Assembly: GCA_020081605.1 (NCBI GenBank)
Contig: JAHREC010000009.1
Coordinates: 2,914,001-2,978,000, forward strand
Length of the DNA stretch: 64,000 bases
DNA from: Albifimbria verrucaria
Taxonomy: Eukaryota; Ascomycota; Sordariomycetes; Hypocreales; Stachybotryaceae
Direction: 5' to 3'
Part shown: one piece after another, positions 24,731 through 35,900 of the stretch
Layout of the letters: every line of letters starts with the position of its first letter
How positions within the stretch are numbered: position 1 is the first letter of the stretch
Notes under the pieces: generated by a model
Databases searched by the model: none
What the model saw: the letters and a program-made list of their open reading frames with translations, nothing else
Told to the model about the DNA's origin: nothing
Position numbers and translations under genes: made by a program

Positions 24731-25421
24731 ATGGGTCACTCTTACGGAAAGCGGGCGGGCACCCGAGTGCGTTCTCCTGTCGATTGCTTCGAGCTCGCCA
24801 GTCGCTAATTCTTTGCAGTATGCCTTCAGCCGTAACTTTCGCCAGAAGGGCATGATCGCCCTGAACACGTACCTTCGACAGTACCGGTTTGTGCTTTCGA
24901 GCCCGACATGAGGAGGATTCAGTCACTTACGATTTTCTGCAGTGTTGGCGACATTGTCGATATCCGAACGAACGGTGCCGTCCAGAAGGGGTAAGGGAAC
25001 CTTGGGAACCAAGAAAAAGCCCCCAAACGCACCATCCTGTGCTTGGGGCTTTTTGCTGCAACAAGAGACACAAGAGACTAACAGTTGGAACAGTATGCCC
25101 TACAAGGTCTACCACGGCAAGACTGGTGTCATCTACAACGTCACCAAGAGCGCCGTTGGTATTATCATCTACAAGAAGGTCAAGCACCGCTACATCGAGA
25201 AGCGCATCAACGTTCGCATTGAGCACATCCACCCTCGCGATCGCGTGAGGACTTCCTGAGGCGCGTCAAGCAGAACGCCGAGGCCAAGAAGGAGGCCCGC
25301 GCCAACGGCACCACCGTCCAGGTCAAGCGCCAGCCCGCCCTCCCCGTGAGGCCCGCACAGTCTCCCTGACTGACACACCCCGGAGACCGTCACTCCTCTG
25401 CCATACGAAACCACCATCTAA
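24731..25421 (+). CDS. RPL21: 60S ribosomal protein L21 (eL21)
   Basis: Large-subunit ribosomal protein. The start at 24731 gives [12 protein letters not shown], then three introns: about 24767-24819, about 24887-24943 and 24991-25093. Exons join to [35 protein letters not shown] and [20 protein letters not shown]. After HIHP a C is missing near 25234; adding it restores [21 protein letters not shown] further C loss near 25345 and one more indel near 25378 lead to the family end PLPYETTI at 25421. The third intron holds a strong hairpin, listed separately. Divergent with RPS9. Confidence 0.93.
25014..25054 (+). other. strong hairpin inside RPL21 intron 3
   Basis: The left arm at 25014-25026 (AAAAAGCCCCCAA) pairs with the right arm at 25043-25054 (TTGGGGCTTTTT), giving 12 base pairs with one bulged C and a 16-nt loop. 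It sits in the middle of a 103-nt intron. No box C/D motif or clear H/ACA box was found, so a snoRNA is not supported. Confidence 0.6.
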
Positions 25422-27347
25422 AAAGGTTGCTTGGGGAATCGGGGTGGAACTTGCTTTTTCTTGTGGTGTTGCGTCCGGATGGGAAAGAACTCAGCATGGC
25501 AAGGTCTGCATTTTATGATGTCCATAGGGAATGAGACCAAGTGACATCTACTAGAAATATTCTCCTTTGGCAGCCAGTGCATACGGATTTCTCTGTGAAT
25601 GTTTCGTATGTTCTCCTGTTGCGACGTAGTTTCTTGTGAGATGCAACATGAATGCAGGCTCTTCTGCTTAATCTATTAGCATATGAAGACTGTCAACATG
25701 ATGTACTAGGTAGGTGCTCATTTGGCACATCTAAACTACAACAAATGGCATTGATTCGCATATCCCACACAACATCCATTCTGTATCCCGATTTTGGATA
25801 CCGCGGTTGTAGCAAACCTACAAAATTGAACTCGTGTAACATTCATGTGATCATTTCGTTGTTGTACATGAAGCCTTATCCATATTCATTTATTATAGTG
25901 TAATCTACAGGTAGGAAGAGACCTGCTGTTAGAGTGAAGGGTTAAATGTGAATCCACTTTTTCTTTTATTTTCTCTATTTGTTTATTAATTTTGTTCTTG
26001 AAGAAACATGGATTAAATTCATGACTACCGCGGCTCTGTTAACGAAGGTAGTGAAGGAGTATTATTTGGAGAATTATCATTGCTGACCCACTGACGAAGG
26101 GAAACAAGACGTGACCAAGTGTGTGATACTTTGCTGTAGCTACCTTGCCTTTGTCGCTATGGCAAAAATATTGGAGGCACTAACGAAGATGAAGAGGGTC
26201 ACGTGCTCGAAACACCAAATTTGGTAGGTCACCAATTGGGTAGTCAATCTGACTACAAGCTCCAGCCAGCTCCGAGCCAAATAGTTCACACAATTCGACA
26301 TATTCAACTCATGAAGAATGGTAGCTAGGACTATACGGCTCTTGATTATGGCATGAAAATAGAGGAGACTTCTTTGTTACTAGTCCTGAGGGGTTTATAT
26401 AGTGATTTATAGCCAACAGAGGATTGATATCAGTATTTCGTTTAAGTTGTACCATGGATTTTCTGAGGGCTACGAAATAAAATCACACTACTCCTTTAAA
26501 TTGTCCATATAAATAATATTCGGTTGATTCTGAAGAGACTAGTAGTTTTGAAAATGGGTAAATATGTTATGATCAGGTGAACCAATGGCTGTTGGACAAA
26601 TTACATGGTTATGAGTTCGTGCTCTAGAGACTAGTAGGTGCCAGAGAAGTGGAAAGCATACAAGAATCTGAAAGAGAACAGAATTTTTGCAAGCTCACTA
26701 AAATATCACTGTTACATGCGAGACGTTAGCTCTAAACAAGTATCTATCTTATTGTAAATTATACATGAAGACGCTGTTCATCGTTTATGGCAACTGGCAT
26801 GGCGTCCTGGCAGAGCCAGACTTCACATTGACGGTCTGGGCTATAAGTCTACCTGGCACTGGCAGACCGGCAACACCTTCCTCTGCTGTTTCTCCTTCTT
26901 ACATCCAACACCACCATCTCATCGATGATCTCGAACATTTTCATCAAACACATCATCATCATCATCACAGAAGTGAATGTTTCGAAGGCTCTGATAAGTT
27001 TCTCATCAGAGAAGCTCACTATAGCAGTGCAATATTAACTTCCTTCGCATTCCAACTTTTACTTGCAAGTTTGTTATCAAAGTACCAAAGCTGGCATCTC
27101 TCATCCTTGCAACAAGTCGTCATCATTCATCATAAACTTCATCTCCTTTTCTTTTCATCTATCAGTCCGTTTGCCCTAGTCATCAGACTGTACACTCTTT
27201 GTTTGATAATTTCACTCAAAACTACTGGAGCTCATATCACTCCAAGTGCTTCAGCTCACAGCAAACTGACCAAAAGTAAGTGTCTTTTTCTAACCCATCA
27301 CTTCCATCAAGGCCATCAAGAGAACGCTAACTCATCACACCAGGATC
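25422..27347. other. AT-rich intergenic region and long leader of the RRM gene
   Basis: The first kilobase is AT-rich with no gene seen. From about 26760 it probably becomes the 5' leader of the RNA-binding protein gene: it is C/T-rich, has a CAT repeat near 26950-26965, and contains a GTAAGT to CAG intron at 27276-27343 just before the ATG. An open frame of about 204 codons begins with ATG at 26765 and overlaps the main start in another frame. Confidence 0.5.
27276..27343 (+). other. 5' UTR intron of the RRM gene
   Basis: Donor GTAAGT, two CTAAC sequences and acceptor CCAG directly before GATCATGG. Removing it places the ATG at 27348 four bases after the splice junction. Confidence 0.6.
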
Positions 27348-29805
27348 ATGGCCAGCGAACAACGAACACCGAAGTTTGAGTACCGAATACCTATTTCTGG
27401 CAGTGGCCGAGGGATGCGCAAGTCCGCCTCTCATGAACCGCTTGCCCGAAACACAATCTCATCTGAAGACGGAAGCCCTGGCGGTAAGTGATTTGCTTGA
27501 AAGCTGAACGCATTTATGATTGATTTCAAACACAACACGTTCATATCTTTGATTCAGGGACCTTAAATTTGAATCATTCATGATTACATTTGCCTCGCAT
27601 ATACAACGCGGCTGATATTGTCTAGGAGTCCGACTAAGCACCTTATCTCTATCCCCAGAGAAAGAGTAAGAATGCTCTAAAGAATCATCGGCATTCTCAC
27701 CGCTAATATATCTCAGAATTGTACCCCTTGATGGAAGAGTTAGATGCCGTACACCAGGAATGGACCCAATGCAAGTGAACTCAAGATTGATATACCCCTT
27801 TTGAACTGCTGACTGATGTTCAATAGCCTTCGTGCCGCCGAATTTACGTCAACTACAAGTGATCACGACGACGTCTTTGCTGCTGAACACATGGTGCCTC
27901 GGAATCCCTATAGCCGAGTTACCCGAGATCTATCCATCATCTCCGAGAATCTGTTCATCCAAGCCTGCTAGAAAAGGATGGAAGAAGCAAAGAAGTTGTT
28001 TTGGTTGAGAACGCAAATCAGATAGATGCTCAAGGCATTTACCCGCCAACAGCTTGCATATTCGTTGCGAAGTAAGTTAGACCACCGTGACTTGAGTGTC
28101 TGGCAAGTTTTGCTCACAATAATAGCTTGGCGCAAGCCTACGACGATGAAACTCTCGAACTTGAAGTAACGAAGCATTTCTGCCAATTTGGTAGGGTATT
28201 CGTGAAGATTAGACGCGATGGGAACCACATGCCGTTTGCTTTTTGCCAGTTCACTGTAAGAACAATTGCCAAACTCTACTGTTGATTATACTAACCAAAG
28301 AAGTCGGATGAGGATGCACAGATTGCAGAACGACATGGTAAGGGCCTGATTATCCTTGGCCGCCCTTGTCGGACTGAAATGGCCAAGGCAAATGGTGAGT
28401 CAGACGGCGCTATATTTGTTTGCTTAGTTGTCTTGGAAACTGATGTCTAATTTATCTAGTTACATTTGTCGTATCTCGAAAGACAGGAGGAGCTATACGA
28501 CCCAAAGAAGCATCAGAGTTGCTTCAGCCCCTCGGTGAAATTGCTCAAGTAAGATACCTTGACCAGGCTACACAGGAGTCTCTGCACCTTCCTCCCGCTG
28601 TCTTGGTTTCATACAAGATGTATGACGCGAAAAGAGACGTAGTAAGAGTGAGTGGATGCCGCCAGATCCATGTATTATTACGACTGAACTAAGCCATGTG
28701 GCAGACTTTTGCTAAAGATCGCATTTATCGCGTGTATCCCTTTGATCCGCGATCCATTTCTCCGGAAAAAGCCCCATCTCAAAGAGAAGAAAGCAGGAAG
28801 CTCCTTGGCCAGTATGACAAAGATCGAAGATCAGTTTTCATTGGAAACCTCAGACCCGGTACCACTGAAGCAGAAGTAATCAATCTGGCCAAAATCTGTG
28901 GTCAAATTGCTTCGGTTCAGGTTCTTAACAAGCCAGTGTCTGGTGCCAATGGTAAGGCTCTTCCTTTGTAACACGGTTCAAATACTGACTTCGTCGAAGG
29001 CCTAGTCAACTGCTTTGCATTTGTAGAGTTTGTCAGACCCGATTCTACCGATAAAATGATCCTTGCCTATGTAAGTGGAACATATATTGGTTTGTCTTTA
29101 ACCTAAGCTAACACTGTTTGATAGCACGAAGAGAAAATAAATGGCTATCTAGTTCGTGTCGAGCGTAAGCAGGCACGTAGCTTTGAGACTCCACGTCGTG
29201 TCATCTCCGCACAACACTCACCTTATTCAGAATCTTCGGTGTCCCGGCATCGCCCAGGCTTAGGGACTGATAATCTAAATTCGCCATTGGGTCGCCATAC
29301 TTGGAGTCGATCGCGCGCTCCGCATAGGTCTACAATCCTTCCCAATGACTCTGAACGAAGTTCGAAGGCAGAATCAACTCCAATCAAATCTAGCATTGGT
29401 TCAATGACGAGCGGCCCTGTGGTTATTACCGACCGTCCACATAGTCAAGAGCAACATTCAGCACCGCTACATTCAGCATCGCAAACACCTTATGGAACTC
29501 ATCCACAAACGCTTCTACCACTGTATCATAATTACTTCCCGTTCGTCAACTCTTTTCCAATGTTGGAAACCCACAACAATTTCAGTCAAATGACACCGCA
29601 ACCATCACCAGGCAAGATCTGTCATGAAGAGCTTGCTCGAGCGTTAGACTGGAATCATTATCATAACGGCGCATCTGACTGTATCATACAGGCCCCATCA
29701 GTCACTGAAGGTTCTGGAGAGCCATCTGGTCGTGCTCCGTCGCGTGAAGAATGCTGCCACATAGACTCTTTTGAAAACGAGGAAAAAGAATCCTCAGCTG
29801 AGTGA
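27348..29805 (+). CDS. multi-RRM RNA-binding protein
   Basis: Contains at least two clear RNA recognition motifs. The first has RNP2 CIFVANL split by an intron near 28070-28125 and RNP1-like MPFAFCQF. A middle RRM-like part reads VTFVVSRKTGG with VLVSYKMYDA. The last has VFIGNLRPGTTEAEV and, after an intron near 28950-29015, CFAFVEFVRPDS. The tail to 29805 is Ser/Pro/His-rich and looks disordered. The start at 27348 (MASEQRTPKFEYRIPISGSG) follows a 5' UTR intron. Many short introns (at least seven) were read from GTAAG/AG signals; the one after 27480 is the least certain. A frame break or tiny intron lies near 27970. The RNA target and exact family name are unknown to me. Confidence 0.75.
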
Positions 29806-30612
29806 ACGGCATGGTAATGTCCGATTCCAATTACACTTCGTTTGCTAGGCCGAGGCTCTAAGCAGTGTCAAGATATGTAATCTGCCACATCGTTCATTAC
29901 TTTATATTTTTCGGTTATCAGCTGGAGAAATGATAACTTCTTCCGCTTTTTCTAGCCCCGAGGCAACTCTTCAAGATTCAGAATTGCTGTTTTGGCAGAG
30001 GAAGACGTGGATTACGATGAATACGACTGATCTAGGGGATTAGAGAACGAAGAGTTCAAATGCAGAGGACTGGGGAGAGAGATGAGGATGGCAGGGTGGT
30101 GTTGAGTGATTGAGGAATCACATAGGATGCGGACTTGCTTTTCTCGTTGTTATCAACTGAGCATGTAGAAGAGATTGTATGATAGGTTCTCTAAAGATAG
30201 AAAGTGGAGATTTCTCCCCAACTCGAGACGCAGGAGCAGGTGCGACGGCGAATGTGGAGCTCTCGCGTGTGCATGCGGGAGCTGCAGCGCTGAAGGACAA
30301 GCGGATGTAAGTGAGGCAATTGGTGATGGGTGACGTTTGCTGGAGCACCAAGGACAGAGGAGCACAGCTAGTGGAATCTGGACCTCAGCTAGCGAGAGCT
30401 GAACTACCTGTAGTACCTTGGGTGGATAGTCAGTAGTGAATGACTGGGGTAAATCCCAGTGGCGAGTGGATCGACCGACGTTTCTCCATACAGTTAATTG
30501 AGTGAATTCAACTCATCAGTAAAGAGTTAAGATTAACGGGAAAAATCTGGCTGCACCTCAACTCTCCTCCAGCATCCGCATCACCAGCTCCAGCCTCGGA
30601 CTTGCAGCGAAA
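29806..30612. other. intergenic region before the symporter gene
   Basis: Probable 3' UTR of the RRM gene followed by the symporter promoter. No coding frame with family resemblance was seen on either strand. Confidence 0.4.
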
Positions 30613-32962
30613 ATGGGCCAACCGTCGTTTGAGGCATCCAATGCCATCATCTACCTCACCTATGGCGCCTTTCTGTGAGCATCTCTCTCTCTCTCTCTCT
30701 CTCGACTTCGTCCAAGGCTGGACTTTGACTGACTGACCATCTCCTCCTGCTCCCCAGTGTCATGGGCACAGGCATCGCTTGGTCAATGCGAGGCCAAACC
30801 AAGAATGAGTTCCTATCCAGCAACGGAACCCAGACGGGTCAGTATTCGCATCTCCGTGGACCCGTCGTCCCTCCATGGCCGCTGACCACCTCCCGCTTAT
30901 ACAGCCCTGCCTCTGGCCTTCAACTTCATCGCCTCCGGTGAGTACAGCTGAGCTGAGCAACTCGCTCGCCGTTGTTACCGCTTGGAGTGGCAGCAGTCAG
31001 CAACCTTGGCTTCTCTACGCCCTGATGCTGCCATGACACCGCATCATTACCGGCACACGCTTGATCGAGTTCAGGCTGGAAACGCCCACGCCTCCAATCG
31101 TCTCGTCTCGTCTCGTCTCATCTCATACCAGGTTCGTACCCACAAAGATCTTTGTCTTCTTCCCTCTCCTTGCCATGTCCTGTTCGCCCCGTGCCCCCGC
31201 ATCGGGATCTGCTAATCTGCTCTTGTCCGAGCACAGCGCCTGGCTCGTCAGACTGGGAACCCCTTGGCGAACAAGACATGTCAAGGGAGGGAGGGATGCA
31301 GCTCACTACGGGCGCCGAGCTGAAACGGCCGTAGGCGACATGTCCGCTTGAGGCTTTCTGTTCCTCAAGACCGTGTCGCCCACCGTGGAAGCGAAGCTGA
31401 GATTGTACCGTGATACTCGATCAAGTTAATGCTTGCGTGGGAAACGTGCTGCTGCTCCAAACCCCCTCCGCTCCCCTCCCCCTGCACTCTGCCCTCTCCT
31501 TCATGTTCAGCTAACTCTGCGTAGCTCTTGGCTCCGGCATTCTCTTCACCTACCCCGAGATCGCCACGCTTGCCGGCGTTCAAGGCCTCGTCGTATATGC
31601 TCTCTCCTCCGCCCTGCCAATGATGATCTTTGGCTTGCTTGGCCCCATCATCCGCCGAAGCTGCCCTGACGGGTTTGTCCTCACCGAGTGGGCAAGGCAG
31701 CGCTATGGCACCGTTACCATGCTCTACCTCAGCTTCATGTCGCTGGTTACGCTTTTTCTCTACATGGTCTCAGAACTCTCTGCTATTGGCCAGGTTGTCG
31801 GTGCCCTGACTGGCCTCGATGGGCTCCCCGTCATGATCGTGCAATGCCTAGTCACTACTGTCTACACATGTAGGACCCCCTTTCCAACTTGGCGACGCCT
31901 GGCTGACCTTGATGCTTTCAGCTGTGGGAGGCTTCAGGATTTCCTTCTTCACTGATGTTATTCAGGAGCCATGGTCATTGGCTTGATTGTCATTGCCACT
32001 ATTGCCATTGGCGTCGAGTCCGATATTAAACCTGAGCTCATCGACCGTTCAGGGTTGACAGAGCCCAGCCTCCTTGGCTGGCAATTGCTTTACATCCTTC
32101 CCATTGCCATCTTCACAAACGACTTCTTCCTTTCGCATTTCTGGCTTCGTACTTTTGCCTCGAAAACTGACAAGGACCTTGTTGTTGGCACCTCCATCGC
32201 CACGGTCGCTATTCTGTGCATCTTGACACTGGTCGGAGTAACTGGGCTTATTGCGGCCTGGTCCGGCGCCTGGCCTGGTGACCCCCGCAGGCAGGCTCCG
32301 TGGCTTTCTTCGTTCTGCTGCAGGAGCTTCCGAACTGGGTCGTCGGTCTTGTCCTTGTCATGGTGGTGACGCTCAGCACGTCGGCATTCGACAGTTTCCA
32401 ATCTGCCATGGTGTCATCCGCTTCCAACGACCTGTTCCGTAATCGGCTTAACATCTGGTTCATCAGGGGCCTGGTCGTCCTCATCATCATTCCTGTCGTC
32501 GTTTTGGCGCTCAAGGCTCCGTCGATTCTGCAAATCTACCTCATCAGCGACCTTGTCTCCGCTGCCGTTATCCCGGTCCTTTGTATCGGCCTTTCCAGCC
32601 GCTGCTACTGGTGGCGAGGCTTCGAAGTGGTTGTTGGCGGACTCGGCGGCATCTTTACCGTCTTTATTTTCGGTGCCATCTACTACAACGACGCGCAGAA
32701 GGGTGGCGAGCTCATTCTTCTCCAACAAGGTCTATACTCCGAGGACTGGGCCGTCTTTGGGGCCTTTGTTGCTGCTCCCGTTGGTGGTATCATCTGGGGC
32801 TTTGGAGCACTGCTGCTCAGGTTGTCCTTCCAGTTCATCACCGCGAAGCTCAAGGGACATCGATTTAGTGGCTTGGATCGCCCAACAGAGACTCGCTCTA
32901 TTGACGACATACATGATGGAACTACCCACGTGGTCACCGCGGGGCCAGGCAAGTTTTTCTAG
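30613..32962 (+). CDS. sodium/solute symporter, DUR3 urea-transporter-like
   Basis: Plasma-membrane transporter of the SSF family; closest in motif to fungal DUR3, which takes up urea and polyamines, though the substrate is inferred. The start at 30613 reads MGQPSFEASNAIIYLTYG. Later blocks include ALGSGILFTYPEIATLAGVQ, GPIIRR, GFVLTEWARQRYG, FFTDVIQG and SNDLFRNRL. About a dozen hydrophobic helices can be seen. Introns: 30675-30757 (with a TC microsatellite), about 30840-30903, an unusually long one at 30938-31524, and about 31870-31920. One G is missing near 31966 (VIQ|GAMVIG) and one C near 32285 (GDP|QAGSVAFFVLLQELPNW). The stop is at 32962. Confidence 0.82.
30682..30703. repeat. (TC)n microsatellite in an intron
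   Basis: Uninterrupted TC dinucleotides, about 11 units, just after the donor of symporter intron 1, where they lengthen a pyrimidine tract. Confidence 0.9.
30938..31524 (+). other. long (587-nt) intron in the symporter gene
   Basis: Donor GTGAGT follows FNFIAS; acceptor GCTAAC...GCGTAG precedes LGSGILF. The family is continuous here, so the whole stretch must be removed. It includes a CGTCT/CATCT tandem near 31098-31128. Confidence 0.7.
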
Positions 32963-33291
32963 AATGGTTCAATCCGAGCTTGTCGGGTGCCCAGGGTCCT
33001 CTTGCCAGGAATGTCCCATGCGCAAGTCGACATCTCCGAGGACGCGTGTCTCCTTCACCGGGCTTGCGTAAACCATCGAGCGGCTCACTGTGTTTCGTGA
33101 CCGGGCTCGGCCTCATGCTAGTTTAGGTCGACTGGAGTCTAGTCAAGTGTAGAGTGTTGCTCCATCAAATAAATGGCAATCTATAGTACAAATGGTATGC
33201 TCTACTTTACATTCTTCATAAATGTACAAGGCTGTCAATTAGTGTTACGTGCTCCATTGCCAGCTCCCATCTTGGACGTCGTTACGGCGGC
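32963..33291. other. short convergent intergenic region
   Basis: 3' ends of the symporter and the MBA1-like gene face each other here. Nothing else was seen. Confidence 0.4.
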
Positions 33292-34347
33292 TTACTCCGA
33301 GGCGCGCTGCTTGTAGCCACTTCGGAATGCCTGCTCCTTGTTCTGAACATCCAAGTATTCGTTCCAGCCTTCCAGCGTTGTGGGGATGTCGTTCCCCATA
33401 CGCGCCACGGCTCTACTTCGTATGTTGCGTGACTACCGTAGCGTGTGAGGACCACGTATTCGATCTTGTCTTGCAGTCTGACACTTCCAGGAACCGTTGC
33501 CCCCGTGGCAATCTCCTGTTTGGAAGCCTTCTGGGTCGAGGCGATAGCCACAACGGCTTGTTCGAGCACGACATCTTTGTCGGGCAGGAACCCGGCGAGC
33601 AACAGGTGAGACTTGAGGCGGGGGTAGAACAGTGGCTTGTTGTACGACATCAGCTCAAAGGTTGTGCGCTCTCGAGGGTTTCGTTTCGAGATGGCGGCAC
33701 CGAGCTGCGCAGCGAACTGCTTGGTGCAAATCCTTCGAAGAGTCGCCTGATCTCCAGCGGCGAACGCCTCCAGCATCTCGCGATGCAGCGCCTTGGCCAT
33801 GGGTGCAATCTGCCTCCTCCGCGTGTTCCACTGAGGCCGCGTTTTCCAATTTGGCTTGGACCTCAGCTTGAAGTCGACGTATTGGAGTGTTGACACGGCC
33901 CAATACTTGAGGCGTTGCCATTGGTAGGCCAAGACGTCGCGAGGGTTTCGAGGACCTTCAGAAAGAGGTAGGGGATAAAGGTGCCTAGTCAATGCCATCA
34001 GTGATCAGGCCGGGCCAAGGAGGGCACGTCGCAAGGGCATTTGAATGAAACAGTCGCTCACCTGGAACAAGCATATTGCCATTCCGCCAATACTCCTTCA
34101 AGGCATTATTGTTCATCTTGGACATGGACTCGCCCGACGAACGGGACGCGGACCGAGTATTCCTGGCCAAATCTCGGCCAACAGCGCGAGACATTTCGCG
34201 TTCAGACACATGCCTGCTATGACTCTGGTTGAAATATCGTACAGCAGAGGCAGCGCGCAAGACAGCGCATGGTCGAGATCGTACCGGCAAGCAGGAAACG
34301 GACGAGAAGGCAGGCGTAAGGGCCTGCACGCGAAGCGACGACGCCAT
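33292..34347 (-). CDS. mitochondrial MBA1/mL45-like ribosome-associated protein (Tim44-like fold)
   Basis: Likely an inner-membrane ribosome receptor or large mitoribosome subunit protein. The start at 34347 gives an Arg/Ser-rich mitochondrial presequence (MASSLRVQALTPAFSSVSCL). An intron (GTGAGC to CTAG, about 33990-34064) follows NMLVPG. The core includes PLSEGPRNPRDVLAYQWQRL, WKTRPQWNTRRRQIAPMAKA and VEPWRVWGTTSP. A C is missing near 33972, before PLSEGP, and another near 33386, after TTSP. The second restores TTLEGWNEYLDVQNKEQAF and a stop at 33292. The assignment rests on overall resemblance to fungal MBA1/MRPL45 proteins. Confidence 0.7.
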
Positions 34348-34814
34348 AGCTGTAGGCGATTGACCGTTCCGCTTTATTGCCAGGCAGATGTAGGGATCGT
34401 GCACTCCGTTACCGCCGACAAGGAGGGCATGGGCGAATCGTGGTCGCTTGTTGGTGAACTTTTAGATGCGATAGTTGAAGCTGGGATAATTTCCAGCCAT
34501 GTGCTGATTTTCGGAGAAACAATGGGCCGGCTTTTTGGCACCACCCTGCACGTGCATTTTCTCTCTCGCAATCCAAATCCGCACCACCCACCCTGTGCGC
34601 AAAGCATCACACTAAGGCAGAGCTGCTACATCCATCATGATCCAATATCGGACCATCACCAAGGAACTGCAGGACTGATTGTGATCGCGTCCACAATCGA
34701 CAGAGCTTTTACCCTCTACGTCCCATGCGCTGAGACTGTTTGCGAGCCACTCGGCTCTAAAGGTTGCGGGTTTCGCCAAGCTCATCGTCTCCTCCATCAC
34801 CACCATAGCCCAAG
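34348..34814. promoter_or_regulatory. divergent region between MBA1-like gene and CIA30
   Basis: Two nuclear genes for mitochondrial proteins start outward from about 470 bp. No coding frame is supported. Shared promoter activity is inferred from orientation. Confidence 0.45.
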
Positions 34815-35756
34815 ATGCTGCGCGCCTCGCAGCCGCTCCTCTCGAAGAGCTTCGTCTCGCGAAGTCTCGGCGAGTTCAAGCGGCTTTCGAATATCGGTAA
34901 GCCACTCCCGCTGGTGTGCTACAACCACCCTCTCTGACGGCCCATGTTGCAGTGTTGAATCTGGAGGCTGTCAAAGGCGCTGCCGGACCTCGCCCTCTCT
35001 ATGACTTTAACAACCAAAATTCAGTCCGTGATTGCATCGTCATGTCAGACCAATTAATTGGGGCTCCTCCAAAAGCAATCTCGATTTCGTTTCTACCGAA
35101 CCACCGTCTAGCCCATCAGAGACACCCTCCTCATATGCTCGCTTTCACGGCAGCATATCTACGAGTCTCCTCACGATCGTCTCAACATTCAGCGTACAGG
35201 CTACGCCGCTTTCCGCACACCCGATCAGCTTCCAACCATCTTCGGCCGAGCCGTCTGGGACATCGACCCCTACCTGTACCTCGCCATGCGCATCAAGTCC
35301 GACGGACGCTCATACCTCATCAATGTGCAGACGGAGAGTGTAGAGCCGACAGATTTACACCAGCACCGGCTCTTCTCGAAGCAGCCTGGTCACTGGGAAA
35401 CGGTGCTGGTCAGATGGAATGATTTCGTGCGCACCAATCATGGTTTCGTGGTGGAGCCGCAAACTGAGCTGCTCAGACAAAAGGTCAAGACTGTGGGCAT
35501 TGGACTGACCGATCGAGTCGAGGGTCCATTTGAGCTGTGTATCGAGAGAGTCTGGGCAACCAATGATGCTACTGAAGGTGATACGGTAATTCAGCCTGCG
35601 GGGACTGAGCTCAAGAACCGAAAGGGGAGAGAGTTAAGTGGTAGCCGTTCCCTCTGGATGGGATCCCAACATCCAAGATCCAAGATGGGGCTTCCTGTCA
35701 GACCAGGGATCCGATCATTGCGCTCAACCTTGTTATGTGTCCGACGCCCATACTAG
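34815..35756 (+). CDS. CIA30: complex I intermediate-associated protein 30 (NDUFAF1 family)
   Basis: Assembly factor for mitochondrial NADH dehydrogenase. The start at 34815 reads MLRASQPLLSKSFVSRSLGE, a mitochondrial presequence. An intron (GTAAGC to TTGCAG, about 34898-34953) follows. The CIA30 domain includes RPLYDFNNQNSVRDCIVMSD, RTGYAAFRTPDQ, WDIDPYLYLAMRIKSDGRSY and GHWETVLVRW. A G is missing near 35062 (GGSSKSNLDF) and a C near 35168 (SLPHDRLNIQRTGYAAF). The open frame runs to 35756, but one more G in the run near 35625 would give a stop at 35644, so the C-terminus is uncertain. The gene belongs to the conserved block next to the MAT locus. Confidence 0.88.
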
Positions 35757-35900
35757 GCTCAGCATTGACACGTTGTATTCTTTGTAAGAACAGCTATGAA
35801 TGATACCTACATAATGACACCATCCATGCCATGTTGTCAAATGTACGTGTGAGATACTGTCATCATGCCGTTCCCAGTCGTAGCGATTCCGCATTTCTCC

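Noticed and set aside
25014..25054. Intronic hairpin in RPL21 as a snoRNA
   Set aside because: No C and D boxes and no convincing H and ACA boxes could be found in the intron.
26765..27379. Open frame of about 204 codons as a separate protein gene
   Set aside because: It lies in the C/T-rich leader of the RRM gene, crosses a good intron and overlaps the real start; composition is low-complexity.
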